NCBI GenBank assembly: GCA_947471745.1
Contig: CANJKZ010001154.1
Location: forward strand, 1,083,501-1,147,500
Reading direction: 5' to 3'
DNA: 64,000 bases
Source: Closterium sp. Naga37s-1
Lineage: Eukaryota > Streptophyta > Zygnematophyceae > Desmidiales > Closteriaceae
The notes under the pieces: model-generated
Seen by the model: only the letters and a program-made list of their open reading frames with translations
Told to the model about the DNA's origin: nothing
The model's database searches: none
Made by a program: the position numbers and the translations under genes
Shown here: piece after piece, positions 32,801 to 43,610 of the stretch
How the letters are laid out: every line of letters starts with the position of its first letter
How positions within the stretch are numbered: position 1 is the stretch's first letter

Positions 32801-33502
32801 CTCAAAGATGGGGGTGCGAGGGTCACCACGAGAGGCTCCTACAGCGACGATGCTCTTCTCCGCCGCCAGGAGGGACTTCTCGAGGAGGTCGACAGTGAGA
32901 GTGGTGGGACAGACTGAGAGGAAGTGGTCCCTGACTACGTGAAGGGAGTCAGGGAGGCGTGTGACTATGTAATAGAGAGTGATGTACATGGGGGGGGGGT
33001 TCTTGGCGCAGAACTCAGCAGGAAGGGCGGCGCGGTAGCGAGTGTCACTAGTGCGGAGGTGCGTAATGAGGTCAGCGACAGTGGGAAAGGCAGCAAGGTC
33101 AGGAAAGAGGTACGGTAGCATGAGGCGGCTCAGGGCAGCAGTGGCAGGGGAAGAGTAGCGCGCAACTACAGCGTCGTACAAGGTCTGAGCACTCTTGTAC
33201 TGACTAAAGTGCGCGCGCTCAGTGGTAGGCAGGTGGCGACGCACAGCAAGACGTGCAGCAGCATCGCGGGTGGCCCACTGAGAGCGAACAGTAGGGTCAG
33301 CATCAGCAGCAGGGGCAGAAGAGGCGCCAGAGGTGAGGTCAAAGAGGGAAAGACCGTCCGCCCTATCGCACTGTAAGAACAGCTGCAGGTCGTCGACCCA
33401 GACCTCAAAGTCAATGGCTCGACCCTCAGCGTCAAAAGCGAGGACACTAGGGGTAGCCATGACGACGACAGTGTAGTAGTGCAAGCAGTAGGGGAAGGGC
33501 AC
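29702..33502 (-). CDS. Copia 2 gag-protease-integrase frame
   Basis: Read from 33502 down, 1266 codons; the likely start is the internal Met at 33460 (MATPSVLAFDAEGRAIDFEV). It has a gag domain, a long polyglycine tract (about 32700-32480) and a Cys/His segment (GPCTYVLRSGDRAGEQCGGA). The protease motif is FTLDSGASRSFF. The integrase zinc region is LLWHHRLGHPSLPRL...CVPCVEGRL, and the DDE core shows HMDVWGPARV, LHSDRGGEFSSG and DSPQQNGIAERS. The C-terminal part holds GGAEPGGAESGGAEPGGA-type pentapeptide repeats. It is uninterrupted and, with LTR identity, looks recently active. Confidence 0.9.
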   Translation of the reverse strand: MPFPYCLHYYTVVVMATPSVLAFDAEGRAIDFEVWVDDLQLFLQCDRADGLSLFDLTSGASSAPAADADPTVRSQWATRDAAARLAVRRHLPTTERAHFSQYKSAQTLYDAVVARYSSPATAALSRLMLPYLFPDLAAFPTVADLITHLRTSDTRYRAALPAEFCAKNPPPMYITLYYIVTRLPDSLHVVRDHFLSVCPTTLTVDLLEKSLLAAEKSIVAVGASRGDPRTPIFEGCSPSPLLPSVASAAAADLLGLESVCAASAPSGRRRPGRGKGAGGTGGGGGGGGGGGGGSGGGGGSGGGGGGGGGSSGGGGGGGGSGGSGGSGGGGGGGGGGGGGGAGRGGAPQRSGSGGGQRQQQQQQQQRSRDIPPPQQLREWYTQRQRGGGFGPCTYVLRSGDRAGEQCGGAHPTQRCFGRLTDAWRQQFPEASEIPRWGELSRAGVAIFDLDFDAILAAMYAVTISEEGDCYRCFPPDPGIGTDALGTSAAAALGASASALSGTGEAALSGTASASASLTFTLDSGASRSFFRDRTTLTPLGRPVAVSLADPSGGPVLSHFSTVLPCPAAPSGTLSGLYLPSFSTNLVSGADLQDAGVHQFTPASQRVTHCSDARTGRHLATFSRRPGSSLYTLTTESPPVPASGQVAASGQVFAAASRSGPESAPCSCRRLSQETLLWHHRLGHPSLPRLRGMASRVLVSGLPRSLPPLPSGPGPSCVPCVEGRLRAAPHSSQFPPTEAPLQTLHMDVWGPARVRGQGHERYFLLVVDDYSRYTTVFPLRSKGDVTEVLIDWIRAARLQLRRSFGSDFPVLRLHSDRGGEFSSGLLRAYCRARGIRQTFTLPDSPQQNGIAERSIGMVMDVARTSMMHAAAPHFLWPFAVRYAAHQINLHPRVSRPETSPALLWTGKVGDASVFRVWGSRAFVRDLSADKLSPRAAPCVFLGFPPDAPGWQFYHPSSRRVLSSQDVTFDESVPFYRLFPYRTPSLPPPPHFLVPGPPPVDPLPPQGPAPSGVSQVDAVEPVEVAGDSGPAAGAEPGGADSGGATRVGAEPGGAEPGGAESGGAEPGGTASGGAEPGGAESGGAEPGGAATGGPEPGGAASGAAEPGAAEPAATGPPLVVSGGAGPGGSPGASPRREPLSPQELREWFARRWRRTAGAGAPSAAEGTCAAGPGAAGPSGPPGAGAAAGVGAETAAVLPSGGPAAGAAGAAGGPAAGGAVGAGATAEGAVLLCLESPRGLGRTSFHSYSRFLIFLLLQRVHRLFSHSPS

Positions 33503-33519
33503 GCAGTAACAGTGGTGCT

Positions 33520-34345
33520 GTGCTCACCAGGCAGGGCAGGTCGGGCGGCTCGGCAGTAGGGCGGCCCGGCGGCTGGGCGGCTCGGCGGCTCGGCTGCTGG
33601 GCGGCTCGGCTCCCGGGCGGCTCGGCGGCAGGGCGGCTCGGCGGCAGGGCGGCTCGGCGGCTCGGCTCCCGGGCGGCTCGGCGGCAGGGCGGCTCGGCGG
33701 CAGGGCGGCTCGGCTCCCGGGCGGCTCGGCTGCTGGGCGGCTCGGCGGCAGGGCGGCTCGGCGGTCGTAGGCGGCGGGGCCGGTGAGGATAGGCGGCGGG
33801 GCCGGTGAGGATAGGCGGCGGGGCCGGTACCGTAGGCGGCGGGGCCGCGAAGTGGGGCGGCGGGGCCGCGTAGGTGAGGGCGGCGGGGCCGCGAAGTGAG
33901 GGCGGCGGGGCCGCGACGTGAGGGCGGCGGGGCCGCGAAGGTGAGGGCGGCGGGGCCGCGTAGGCAAGGGCGGCGAGGCCGCGACGTGAGGGCGGCGGGG
34001 CCGCGACGTGAGGGCGGCGGGGCCGCGTAGGTGAGGGCGGGGGGGGGGGCCGCGTAGGCAAGGGCGGTGGGGCCGCGACGTGAGGGCGGCGGGGCCGCGA
34101 CGTGAGGGCGGCGGGGCCGCGACTTATGGGCGGCGGGGCCGCGTAGGTGAGGGCGGCGGGGCCGCGACGTGAGGGCGGCGAGGCCGCGACGTGAGGGCGG
34201 CGGGGCCGCGACTTAAGGGCGGCGGGGCCGCGTAGGTGAGGGCGGCGGGGCCGCAACGTGAGGGCGGCTGGGCCGCGACGTAAGGGCGGCGGGCTCGCGT
34301 AGGTAAGGGCGGCGCAACGGGCCGCTAGGGGCGACACGGAGGGTC
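33520..34345. repeat. GC-rich minisatellite leader of Copia 2
   Basis: Two blocks. 33530-33775 is built of GGCGGCTCGGCGGCAGGGC-like units. 33780-34320 has about 25 units of GGCGGGGCCGCGACGTGAG type with an 18-25 bp period. It fills the interval between the primer binding site and gag. The long Pro/Ala/Arg frame on the minus strand (34337-33447) is a by-product of the repeat. Confidence 0.85.
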
Positions 34346-34429
34346 GCTAAAAAAAAGGAAAGCGCGCCTCGGGGCGCGCTTCGGTGGGCCCTAGAAACAG
34401 TCCCTAGGAGGGGACCTGCTCTGATTCCA

Positions 34430-34564
34430 TGTGGAAAGGAGAACGAGGATGAATGAACTATGAATGAAGTGAGTACATATAGGAAACCCTAATTGGGTTG
34501 TACCCCCTATGGGATACCCCACTATAGCCTACACAACAGCATAAGCTATATATATGTTCTGACA
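34430..34564 (-). repeat. 5' LTR of Copia 2
   Basis: 135 bp, identical to 27212-27346. On the coding strand it begins TGTCAGAACATATATATAGC and ends CTTTCCACA. Very short for an autonomous Copia LTR. Confidence 0.92.
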
Positions 34565-37371
34565 ACACCGATTCTGACCATAGCGGACCGATCATCGATC
34601 TCCCTCAAGCCGTCGTCAACGAATCCAACCGTGCCACGCCAGTGCCACCAGCAGCTACTCAACCAAGTGGAGATGAAGTTCAGCCATCAAATGAAGACAA
34701 TCCACCGCAGCAAGTCACCGTTCCATCACCACCAAAGGAGCAGCAGCCAACAGTCACAAACCAGCCAGCTATATCAACACCAACCTCACAATTTCAACGC
34801 CAACCGGATCAGCCCACCACTACGCCATCAAACCCATCACCAGCCATCACTCCAGAGGCAACTACAGAAGCTCATCATCATCCCATGCAGCAGCAATCAA
34901 CAGCTACAAGACCCCAAGTACCTACATCAACACCATCTACGACTCTTCCTAGCAACAAGTCAACCGTCACCGCAACACCTCGTTCTCATACCACACGTTC
35001 ATCACTTGTTCCAACGTCAAGCCAGCTCATAGCACGAGGATCACTTCAGCGAGTCACCACCAACACCAGCTCCAACAGTTCACTTCTTCACCCAAGACCT
35101 TTCTCAACTTCACCCCCACGTCCCGGATTCGGTCGTCATCAGTTACCACCATCTTCAACACCGAGCAACAACACCAACCAGCCCCAACCATCACCACCTC
35201 TCGACAAGGCAGCGTCATCATCAATTCCCAAGCTTCTAGTCTCAAGATCCCCACCAAGAGCATCTTCACAACCAACTATGCCGACAAACGTTTCAGCTTC
35301 ACCGCCACGAGTCACCATACATAATCCTCAAGTCAACACCGATAATCAAGATATTTCCACGCCAGGAGAAGAACAAGCAGCCGTGCCGCCGTCGCAGCCG
35401 ATGTCGCAGCCGTTGTCTCAGCCGCGAATGGCCGCATCAACGCAATCAAACACTGTGAGACCGAACCCTACCACTAATGTGTCTTAGCCATCTGAGGAGT
35501 TTGGTAAAGGTAAACGAGTCCGCAAGGTAAAAAAGCCCTTCAATTTCATGGTTGACATGTCATCAAGGTGCACATGTGAGGAGAGTGAGAATTGCATTCA
35601 CAAGAAGGTAGAGGCAATATGCATGGCAGCATCACACCTTCCGCGAGAGCCCTTGAGTCGTCGTGAGGCAATGGCAAGTCCCGAAAGAGAGCATTGGTTG
35701 AAAGCCGAGGAAGAGGAGATTGAGAGTCTCATGAAGCGAGGTACATGGCGTCTTGTTGAGCCACCTCCAGGGAAGAAGGTAATTGGTGTCAAATGGGTGT
35801 ACAAGATCAAGGTAAAAGGTGATGGTAGCCTCGATAGGTACAAGGCAAGGTTAGTGGCAAAAGGTTATTCCCAAATTCCAGGTCTTGACTTCACCGAAAC
35901 CTTTGCCGTGGTAGCAAAGTACACCACGGTACGAGTCCTTCTCGCCATAGCCGCATATCTTGGTCTCCATATCCATCAAATGGATGTCAAGAACGCATTT
36001 CTCTACGGTGTCTTGGAAGAAGAGGTATACATGGCACAACCCGAAGGTTATGATGACGGTACGGGTCGAGTGTGTCGCTTGGTAAAGTCCCTTTATGGTC
36101 TCAAACAGTCCCCACGGGTTTGGTATCATGCTCTTGAGCAGGTACTTTTCAAGCATGGTTTCACAAGGTCCATGAGAGACAACGCTCTGTACTTCATGCA
36201 CACGAGTGAGGGGGAGTACATTTGGCTCTTGGTATATGTCGATGACCTCCTCCTAGTCTCAGGTTCTCTTGATCTTCTCAACAAGGTGAAAGGTATTCTC
36301 ACGAGTGCATTCACGATGACCGATCTTGGTGAGCCGAGTCATTATCTTGGTATGAACATTGTGAGAGATCGTAAGTCACGGTCCATCTTCCTATTCCAGC
36401 AAAGGTACATCCAAAAGGTCCTTGAGAGGTTTGGTCTTGATGATAGCAAGCCATCACCTACCCCACTTCCTTCCAAATTTGTCCCTTTGTCTTCACATCA
36501 GCCCTATGAAGAGAGAGAGTCAAGCCTTGATATCATAGGTATTAAAGAGTTGTGTCTTGAGGAGAGTGAGCATCATGGTGAGAATTCACTTAAGGTATCC
36601 CCACAAGACCTAGCTCTGTACCAAAGTCAGGTTGGGTGTCTCATGTATGCAGCCCTATGCACAAGGCCCGACTTAGCATTCACGGTATCTAAGCTAGCTC
36701 AACACATGAGTGCCCCTTCACCTATTCATATGCATGCAGCCAAGCGAGCTCTTCGGTATCTCAAAGGTACTTCTAATCATGGTCTTCTCTTCCAAGCCAG
36801 CCCATATGCAAGCTCCCTCCAAGGCTTTACCGATGCAGATTGGGCGGGAGAATTGAGCACACGCAAGTCTACCGGCGGCTACATCTTCCTCATGTGTGGT
36901 GCCGCTGTTTCTTGGCAATCGCGCAAGCAAAGTTGTGTGGCACTTTCAACAACCGAAGCTGAGTACATGGCAATGACCGAAGGAGCAAGGGAGGCAATCT
37001 GGTTACGTGGACTCTTGGAGGAATTGAGGCAACCGCAAACTCAACCAACTCCGCTCTACGTGGACAACACTTCAGCCGTAGCTCTTTCCAAGAACCCGGT
37101 TCATCATGGGCGTACAAAACACATCGAGGTGCAGTACCACTTCATTCGTGAGCAACTAGAGAAGGGAGTTATCGCCGTCAACTTTTGCCGTTCATTCGAT
37201 CAAGCAGCAGATTTCATGACCAAGGTTCTTCCACATGATGCATTCAACATGTGCAAGGCAAGAGCAGGCCTCATGACACTTCATGAAGCAGTGGAGCAGT
37301 TTGAGGAGAATGAGGAGTGTGAGGGGAAGAGACGTGAGCAGCAGCATGAAGTGTATGCTAAGGATATGTGA
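34565..37371 (+). pseudogene. Copia 1 linker, reverse transcriptase and RNase H, with an in-frame stop
   Basis: Continuation of Copia 1 after the nested element. 34565-35485 is a Pro/Ser/Thr/Gln-rich linker in the integrase frame, ended by TAG at 35486-35488. The same frame reopens as the RT: 35548-37371 shows LKAEEEEIESLMKRGTW, YKARLVAKGYSQIPGLD, MDVKNAFLYG and the catalytic LLVYVDDLLLVSG near 36230. RNase H follows, with FTDADWAGELSTRKSTGG and TKHIEVQYHFIREQ. Apart from the single stop, the RT/RNase H part is intact. Confidence 0.88.
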
Positions 37372-37423
37372 AAGGAGCATCAGCATGGGTGTATGTGTGC
37401 TTCGGGTCTGGTGCGAGGGGGAG

Positions 37424-37924
37424 TGTTGGAGAATCGAGTTTCTGCCGCCCCAGCCCTTTGCACACAAGCAGCAGCAAGGGGGAATGTCGGCGATGAATCA
37501 GAGCTTCGGGAAGTACTTCGAAAGTTCCACCACCAATCAGATTTCAGCCGAAGACTCGATATAGTTCAAAGCTGCCTTCAAACCGAAGTGTTGGCAGTTT
37601 CTACAGGTTTCTACACATCAGAATCAGCTATAACAGAAATATCCAGAGTTTTCTTATTCATGCACCTCATGTGGCACTCAAAGTCACTCAAGGTCCATCC
37701 AATCTAGATTGTGCCCAAGTTACCAGGGAAGTTACATTGTCTATCAGCCTAGTTTGAGCTTTCAATCTGTCTTGTTTGTGATGCCTAGAGTTGTGCTTTA
37801 GTGGGCTTGTTAATCTTGAACATAGTGAAGTTTTACCTCATCCAGTCAATTCCAGCAGCCCTGCTAAGACTTTCCAGCCAAGTTTCCAGCCCTCCAGTAG
37901 TCACAGCTACTCTGTTTTACAAGT
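37424..37924 (+). repeat. 3' LTR of Copia 1
   Basis: Begins TGTTGGAGAATC after the purine tract GCGAGGGGGAG and ends TTTTACAAGT, followed by the TTCTT target duplicate. Confidence 0.92.
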
Positions 37925-37929
37925 TTCTT

Positions 37930-38812
37930 TTCCGTTTCGAGCAACCTTCTTTTAGACCAACCTCCTGACCACACTCAAGTTCCAAAAGCAAGGTTCAATA
38001 TTTTTATTCGATGACGATCTGTCAATGATCTGGGATCACGCAATTTCCTGGAGATCGCGTCTGTTTTTTTGTGATCAGTTATTTATTATCTCTTTGTCCC
38101 TCGCAAATGACGCACTGCAGGGATGGAAGATGCAGCATACAGTATAAGGCAGCAACAGACTCCTAGTCCAATCTCTCAGCCTTCTCATCAGTTTCCAGGC
38201 GGAGCGGATGTGCATGAAATGGTGTCCATGCATCATGTGGCAACTTGCACTATTATTCAAAGTGGCGTTTTGAGTAAGCTCTGTTGTGTTGCTTTGAGGA
38301 TGATGTTGTTCCACCGAAACCCTTCCATGAGTTTTTCAGCTGGTTTCCAACCTCGCCAGCGCATCTCCACCATACACCGTAGTAGCAATTGCTCGGTCGG
38401 TGGATGGTTCCATCGCTTTTTCCTTGCACCTGCTTTCCGAGCTCAGGATAAGGTTAATATAGGGCGTGTCATGGAGTTCACTTGGGATTCAAGGAGATGT
38501 CCTTTGTGCGGCCGAGGAGGGGTAGTTTATCCCTTTATAGCCGTACAGACCGGTTCGCGGATCGCACAAGGCGGCTTTATCCGTCGATAACTCGCTTGTC
38601 TGCAGTAAGCATTTGACCTACAATTAGTACTAGACGATCACGGTCCTTCCTCCTTTTCAGCCTGCGCGTCTGGTCCGTCTCTGAGCCTCGTCAGAAAAGG
38701 ACGCCGTGAAGTCTTATTTCGGCCCCTTTGTCTGTGGTACTCAGCCGTTATGCCCGAGCCTTCAACCATTCGAGTCTGCGCAGTGCCGTTGCGAGCGGCA
38801 GCGCCGGTTGTG
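37930..38812. other. Region between Copia 1 and gene B
   Basis: No recognisable gene. It should contain the gene B promoter; a CTTTATAGCC motif at about 38532 is the nearest TATA-like sequence, some 275 bp before the predicted start codon, but the assignment is weak. Confidence 0.35.
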
Positions 38813-40036
38813 ATGCAGTGTCGGCGACACCACTCGTTGGCGCACTGCGCATCATCATGTCTCAAGGAGGAGCAACATTCGCCGGATCATAGCCAACCAA
38901 CTACTACGGCGTCGAGTAGTAGCAGCAGTAGCAATCGCCGTAGCCGGCGTGTGAGGATGACGGCGCAACTTCTGCTCCTGACCGCATGTCTCGCGGGCCT
39001 CTCTTTCGTGCGCACCGCCAGTGCCGGACTTTCCGGCAATTCTGTCCCACTCGACGCCACCCAAGGTACTACCAATGGCTCTCCGCCGTGACTACTAAAA
39101 AGATTCATCAGGCATCTACGAGACGGGCTCCTGACATCAGGGAGGCCGCGCCGTGACTCACGGCCCCTTCCCCAAGACCTTTTCTCTCTTTCTGCCGCCT
39201 GTTGGGCCTTAACCCTGGAATTTATGTTCCAATGTGAATTCTTGACGTGACGACACGCGCTGCTGTCTTCACTGACGGCCTTTCTTCGTCTCTTGCGCCA
39301 CACCGTCGCGCTGAATGCTGCATGCTGCTCTCCCCGGCACAGCCCCGGCCCTGCAGGACTGCCAGACGGAGTGGAACGTGGTGATGCCGACGTGGAGTGC
39401 GGGGGAGAATTGCGCCGTGGCGAGTTTTGACCCAAACGAAGCCCCTGGGTGAAGCCCAGAGGCATTCTGTGTGATGGCAACGGCAAGGTTATCGCACTGT
39501 GAGTGCGCGCCTTGCTGGATAAGGGCCTGCCTGTGCGGCTGTGCCAGGTTCGTCCTTCAGCGTTTCTCCTGTTTTTGCTTTGGCACAATGTCATGCAGGG
39601 GCGTTGAAAGCATTAGTATGGAATGGAATCACCTCGTGCTCATGGAATCACCCCCCTGCCTTGTGTCATCTCTGACAGGAGCATGCCAAACGAGCAACTC
39701 CAGGGATCCCTACCTGCGTCGCTGGGCTCCCTCGCTCAGCTCGCCTACCTGTGCGTGGCGGTTTAATTCGAGCCACTCCCACCTGCCCCGTTCTCTAGAT
39801 GAGGATGAGATTGCCTTGCCTCATAAAGGAGGGATTGCCTCAAAAGGGGCGCTGGAGTTGCTGTAGGTAGGAGACGCCAACCTGCCGTGGAGCACACTCG
39901 TTTACACCCTCTGCTTGTTTATAGAACACGAGGGCTCCTAGTCTCATTCCAGCCACCCTCCACGTGCGTGTCTGCCTCCACTGTGTGCCAGGCGCCATTG
40001 TGCGTCCATGGCCACCACCTTTCTTGCGTCGTCCCA

Positions 40037-40180
40037 CTCTGTCCCCCTCTGTCCGCCTCTGTCCCCCTCTGTCCGCCTCTGTCCCCCTCTGTCCGCCTCT
40101 GTCCCCCTCTGTCCGCCTCTGTCCCCCTCTGTCCGCCTCTGTGTCCGCCTCTCTCCGCCCCTGTCCGCCTCTGTACCTTA
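40037..40180. repeat. 20-bp tandem repeat in gene B intron 3
   Basis: CTGTCCCCCTCTGTCCGCCT repeated about seven times with a 20-bp period, decaying at the right end. Intronic. Confidence 0.85.
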
Positions 40181-41112
40181 CTGCCCTGCCCATCTCTCTT
40201 CCCTTCTGTGCGCCTCAATTGATTCATGCACTCACAGACACCCACCCACACATGCACACTCACACGCACACATGCACGCGCACCCACATTTGATTCAAAA
40301 AAACCATGCGCTATTGTTCCATCTCATCTCCTCTTTATGACCGCATGCCAGTCACGATCCATCCATGCAATGCCCCCAGTATCCCCCCCAATCTCCCCCA
40401 TTCCCCCTAGTACCCTTGTGATGTGAGGCAGCACGGAGCTGTCTGTACGGTGCCAGTCCCCATGGTCTCCTTCATCTTGTGCCCTTGCTCAATTCACCTC
40501 AGGTCCCTGGGTTCAAACCAGCTTCGTGGCTCCCTCCCAACCGTCTTGTCGTCGTTGACTGGGCTCACCGTGCTGTGAGTTTCCCCACTGCAGACATCAT
40601 GCCTCGTTAGTGTCATTCTTGGAACGAGCTGCTCTCTCCGTGCAGTCTGCGCTGCAGCAGCAGACATGGTCACATGGCCTTGGCAACTGTGTGTGTGCGT
40701 CATCTCAGCCGTACCTATGCTGCGCGCACTGGCTCACTTACATACTCATCATGTTCTGTTGCTCAACACCAACCAACTCTTTTCTTCATCACGACATTAC
40801 ATTAGCACTTGTTGCATCACTTCCCTTCTCGCAAGCCCTCTGTACTGTACCTCACGTCCCTTACCCCTCAACACTCCTTCCACCAGTCTCCTGCTCACTT
40901 CCTTCCTTTTCCCTTCCCCACTCCCTCCTCCCCCCTCTCCCTTCCCCTCAGGAACGTCTCAGGCAACTATCTCACAGGCCCCATTCTGGACCGCACCAAC
41001 ATGCCGGCCTCGGCACGCTACGAGTACACCAACAACTACTTCACAGGAGATCTGCAGCAAGCCGACTGCGCGTCAGCCAATCTCAAACTCGCCGCAAACT
41101 GCTTCTCCACAG

Positions 41113-41149
<37 letters not shown>

Positions 41150-42649
41150 GGCAGCGCCGGCAGTCACATGTGCCGCGCAGCGGTTGCCTGCGGTGTGTGC
41201 GGCATTCTGTGGGATGAACGGCACCACCACGCCTGTTTGCAACGGCATGGGGCTGTGCTATCTAGACGGGCCGAGCCTCGCTCCCACGTGCCTCTGTCTG
41301 AATGGAGCCGTGCAGGATGGAAGAAGCTCCTGCGCCCCTCCGGGTATGTGCAGTAGGAGAAGGTGGAGCAAGTAGTAAGTAGTAGCAGCAGCAGCACAGA
41401 TAGGAGCAGCAGCAGAAGTAGGGACACTAACAGTAGAGAACAAGCTGCATGTCGACTAGTAGATCGTTTGCATCCTTGCATCTTTGCATGTACGCACTCG
41501 TTTGTTCTTGTTTTTTTCGTTTCATCGCTTCCTCTCCCTTTTCCCTCATACCCTCCACTCCAACTCCGCTCCTCTCCTTCTCCTCTCCTCCTCTCCTCTC
41601 CTCTCCTCTCCTCTCCTCCAGCTCGTCCCCTCTTCTCTCCGATTCCTCTCCACCAGCCCGAGCCCAACCCCGAACCAACCCCAAGCCCAATTAAACTCCC
41701 AACTCTGCTTCTGACCACGACTTGTTATTGGTCCGTGCTGCATGCAGGGTCTGTGAAGAGAAGGGAGCTAGTGGAGCCGACTATTCTCACCAAGGGCGCA
41801 GACGAAGCAACGGTAGGCGTGTTTACTGCGGACCCTCTCCCTCTCTTCACCTACCGAACAGTTCCCAACGGCTGTGGCACTGACCTGCCATTCCGAGTCG
41901 AGTTCACATTCTTCATGTTCCCCACTGCTATCGCATCCTTTAAGGGAGCCAACGGGCTCGCGTTTGAGATTTCGGCGACGAATGCGGCCGGGACTGGAGG
42001 GGCAGGGGGAGGGGTGGGGTACGCTGGCATGGACGCTCGGAGCATAGCCGTGGAGTTTGACACGTTCACAGATGCAGCGCACAAGGACCTGCAAGGAGAC
42101 CATGTGGGTCTGGACATTAAAGGCAACGCCACGTCTGTCAAGGCTGTTCTCTCGCCCTTTCGGCTGAACAACCAGATTGGTTACACCGCATGGATTGACT
42201 ACAAGCCTGGAAGCAGCTCGGGGGGGGATGGGAAACCTCAAAGTGTATCTGGCTGCGGGAGGGGACAAGCCGGACGCGCCTCTACTGGAGAGAAATATAT
42301 CTCTGTGTGCGATTCTGCAGCCAACGTCGACTGATGCGTCGTTCTACTTTGGGTTTGTGGCGTCCTCTGTGGCTCCCTTCCAGCAGCAGCACGCCATCCT
42401 CGTGTCCTTCGTTGAAACAGGTGAGTCCAGGTTTTCTAGGAGCTCTCCCCTCTCTCCTTCACGTTGCGGATTCGAATAGATGTCCGTTTCTTTGGTTTCT
42501 AGCTGTTGGTTTCATATAAAGTACTTGTTTGAATCGCGTCTGTTGACTTGTCTGCCCATTTTGTTGGCATCACTCGTCATGCTGGCTGGGCTGACAACTT
42601 CTTAAGTTAAGACGCGTTCGCTGATTTTCTGATTCATTCTGTTCGCTTG

Positions 42650-42836
42650 GCATGCAATGATTTGGCGCCCTCCACTCCACAGGGTTGACAGTGCCTGCTT
42701 TTGAGTCGACTCAAAAGCAGTCATGCAATGATTTGGCGCCCTCCACTCCACAGGGTTGACAGTGCCTGCTTTTGAGTCGACTCAAAAGCAGTCATGCAAT
42801 GATTTGGTGCCCTCCACTCCACAGGGTTGACAGTGC
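42650..42836. repeat. Triplicated intron-exon border with two identical palindromes, gene B exon 7
   Basis: A 45-bp unit (CATGCAATGATTTGGYGCCC...CAGGGTTGACAGTGCC) occurs three times, at about 42650-42695, 42723-42766 and 42794-42837. Each unit contains the intron end and the ACAG acceptor plus the first codons of exon 7. The two spacers are identical 26-bp inserts made of TGC + TTTTGAGTCGACTCAAAA + GCA plus GT (around 42695-42720 and 42766-42791); the period is 71 bp. Three equivalent acceptors result; only the last is followed by the full exon. Confidence 0.92.
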
Positions 42837-43610
42837 CCACACCATCCAGGCCAGTGTCCATTACTCCAGGTACACCTGTTCAGAGAGCCTTTTCTTGCTG
42901 AAAGTCCTTTTTTTTTCTGTTTTTTTTTTTTGTTCTTTGTTTTTTTTAGTTACAAGCATGTTATTTTAATATCCTCGAACCCTCATCTGTGCACTCGCCC
43001 CCTTTCCCCACCCCTCCCCCACCCCTCCCCCACCGCTCCCCCACCCCCCATGCACACCTCTCCCCCGTTTGCCCTCCTTTTCCCCTTCTTCCTCCAATCA
43101 TACCCCTCGAAATTCTCCAATTCACTCGATTTCTTCACCCACTTTCCCCCCCTCCTTCCTCCCTCCTTCGCCGTCTTTCCTTCCTTGCTTCCTCTGTCCC
43201 CCATCCCTCCTCCCTTCCCTCGCCCTCTTGTTCCCCCGTCCTTCCTCCCCTCCCTCGCCCTCTTTCCCCCCCCCCTCCTATCTCCCTCCTTTCGCCCTCT
43301 CGTCATTCCCCTCCTTGGCGGCAGCCTTTGGCCTCACCGTGTCCCCGTCCACCTTCCGCCCCGTGGGTGCGAGTCCGTTCACGCGCTATGTGAGTGCGGC
43401 GTATGCTCTCTCGGGGCAGCAGGACGCCTGGCTCCTCCGCGATCCCTCCTCCTGGGATGTGCCGTGGCTCAAGTGGTCTGTCAAGGACCAGGACGCCTGT
43501 AGTGAGTAGTGGCCTGGAGGGGGGGGGGAGGAGGGAGGGGGGGAATAAGGGAGGGAGGGGTGGAGGAATGGAGGGAGGATGGGAGGGAAGGTGGGGTTGG
43601 GGAAGCAGAG

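Larger units (their letters stand above)
27212..34564 (-). mobile_element. Ty1/Copia retrotransposon 2, nested in Copia 1
   Basis: Complete 7,353-bp element in the opposite orientation to its host. LTRs of 135 bp (27212-27346 and 34430-34564) are identical by eye and read TGTCAG...CCACA on the coding strand. The target duplication is ACACC (27207-27211 and 34565-34569), and Copia 1 reads straight through once one copy is discounted. A primer site TGGAATCAGAGC lies just inside the right-hand (5') LTR, and the purine tract CTATGGGGGTG just inside the left-hand one. It has two overlapping long frames and a GC-rich repeat leader. Identical LTRs indicate a very recent insertion. Confidence 0.95.
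23959..37924 (+). mobile_element. Ty1/Copia retrotransposon 1 (outer element, split by a nested Copia)
   Basis: Bounded by LTRs of about 498-501 bp (23959-24459 and 37424-37924) that differ at one base in my comparison. If the LTR ends at AAGT, the flanks are TTCTT (23954-23958) and TTCTT (37925-37929), a 5-bp target duplication. The primer binding site TGGTATCAGAGC follows the left LTR; the purine tract GCGAGGGGGAG precedes the right one. The domain order gag, protease, integrase, RT, RNase H is Copia type. The element is interrupted at 27212-34564 by another Copia. It is inactive as read: a frameshift in integrase, an in-frame stop before RT, and the insertion. Confidence 0.92.

Noticed and set aside
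33447..34337. Pro/Ala/Arg-rich frame of 296 codons upstream of Copia 2 gag
   Set aside because: It is a product of the GC-rich minisatellite; no domain or codon signal beyond the repeat.
40022..40190. Regular repeats in gene B intron 3 as a possible CRISPR-like array
   Set aside because: Direct 20-bp tandem units with no unique spacers, in a eukaryotic intron.
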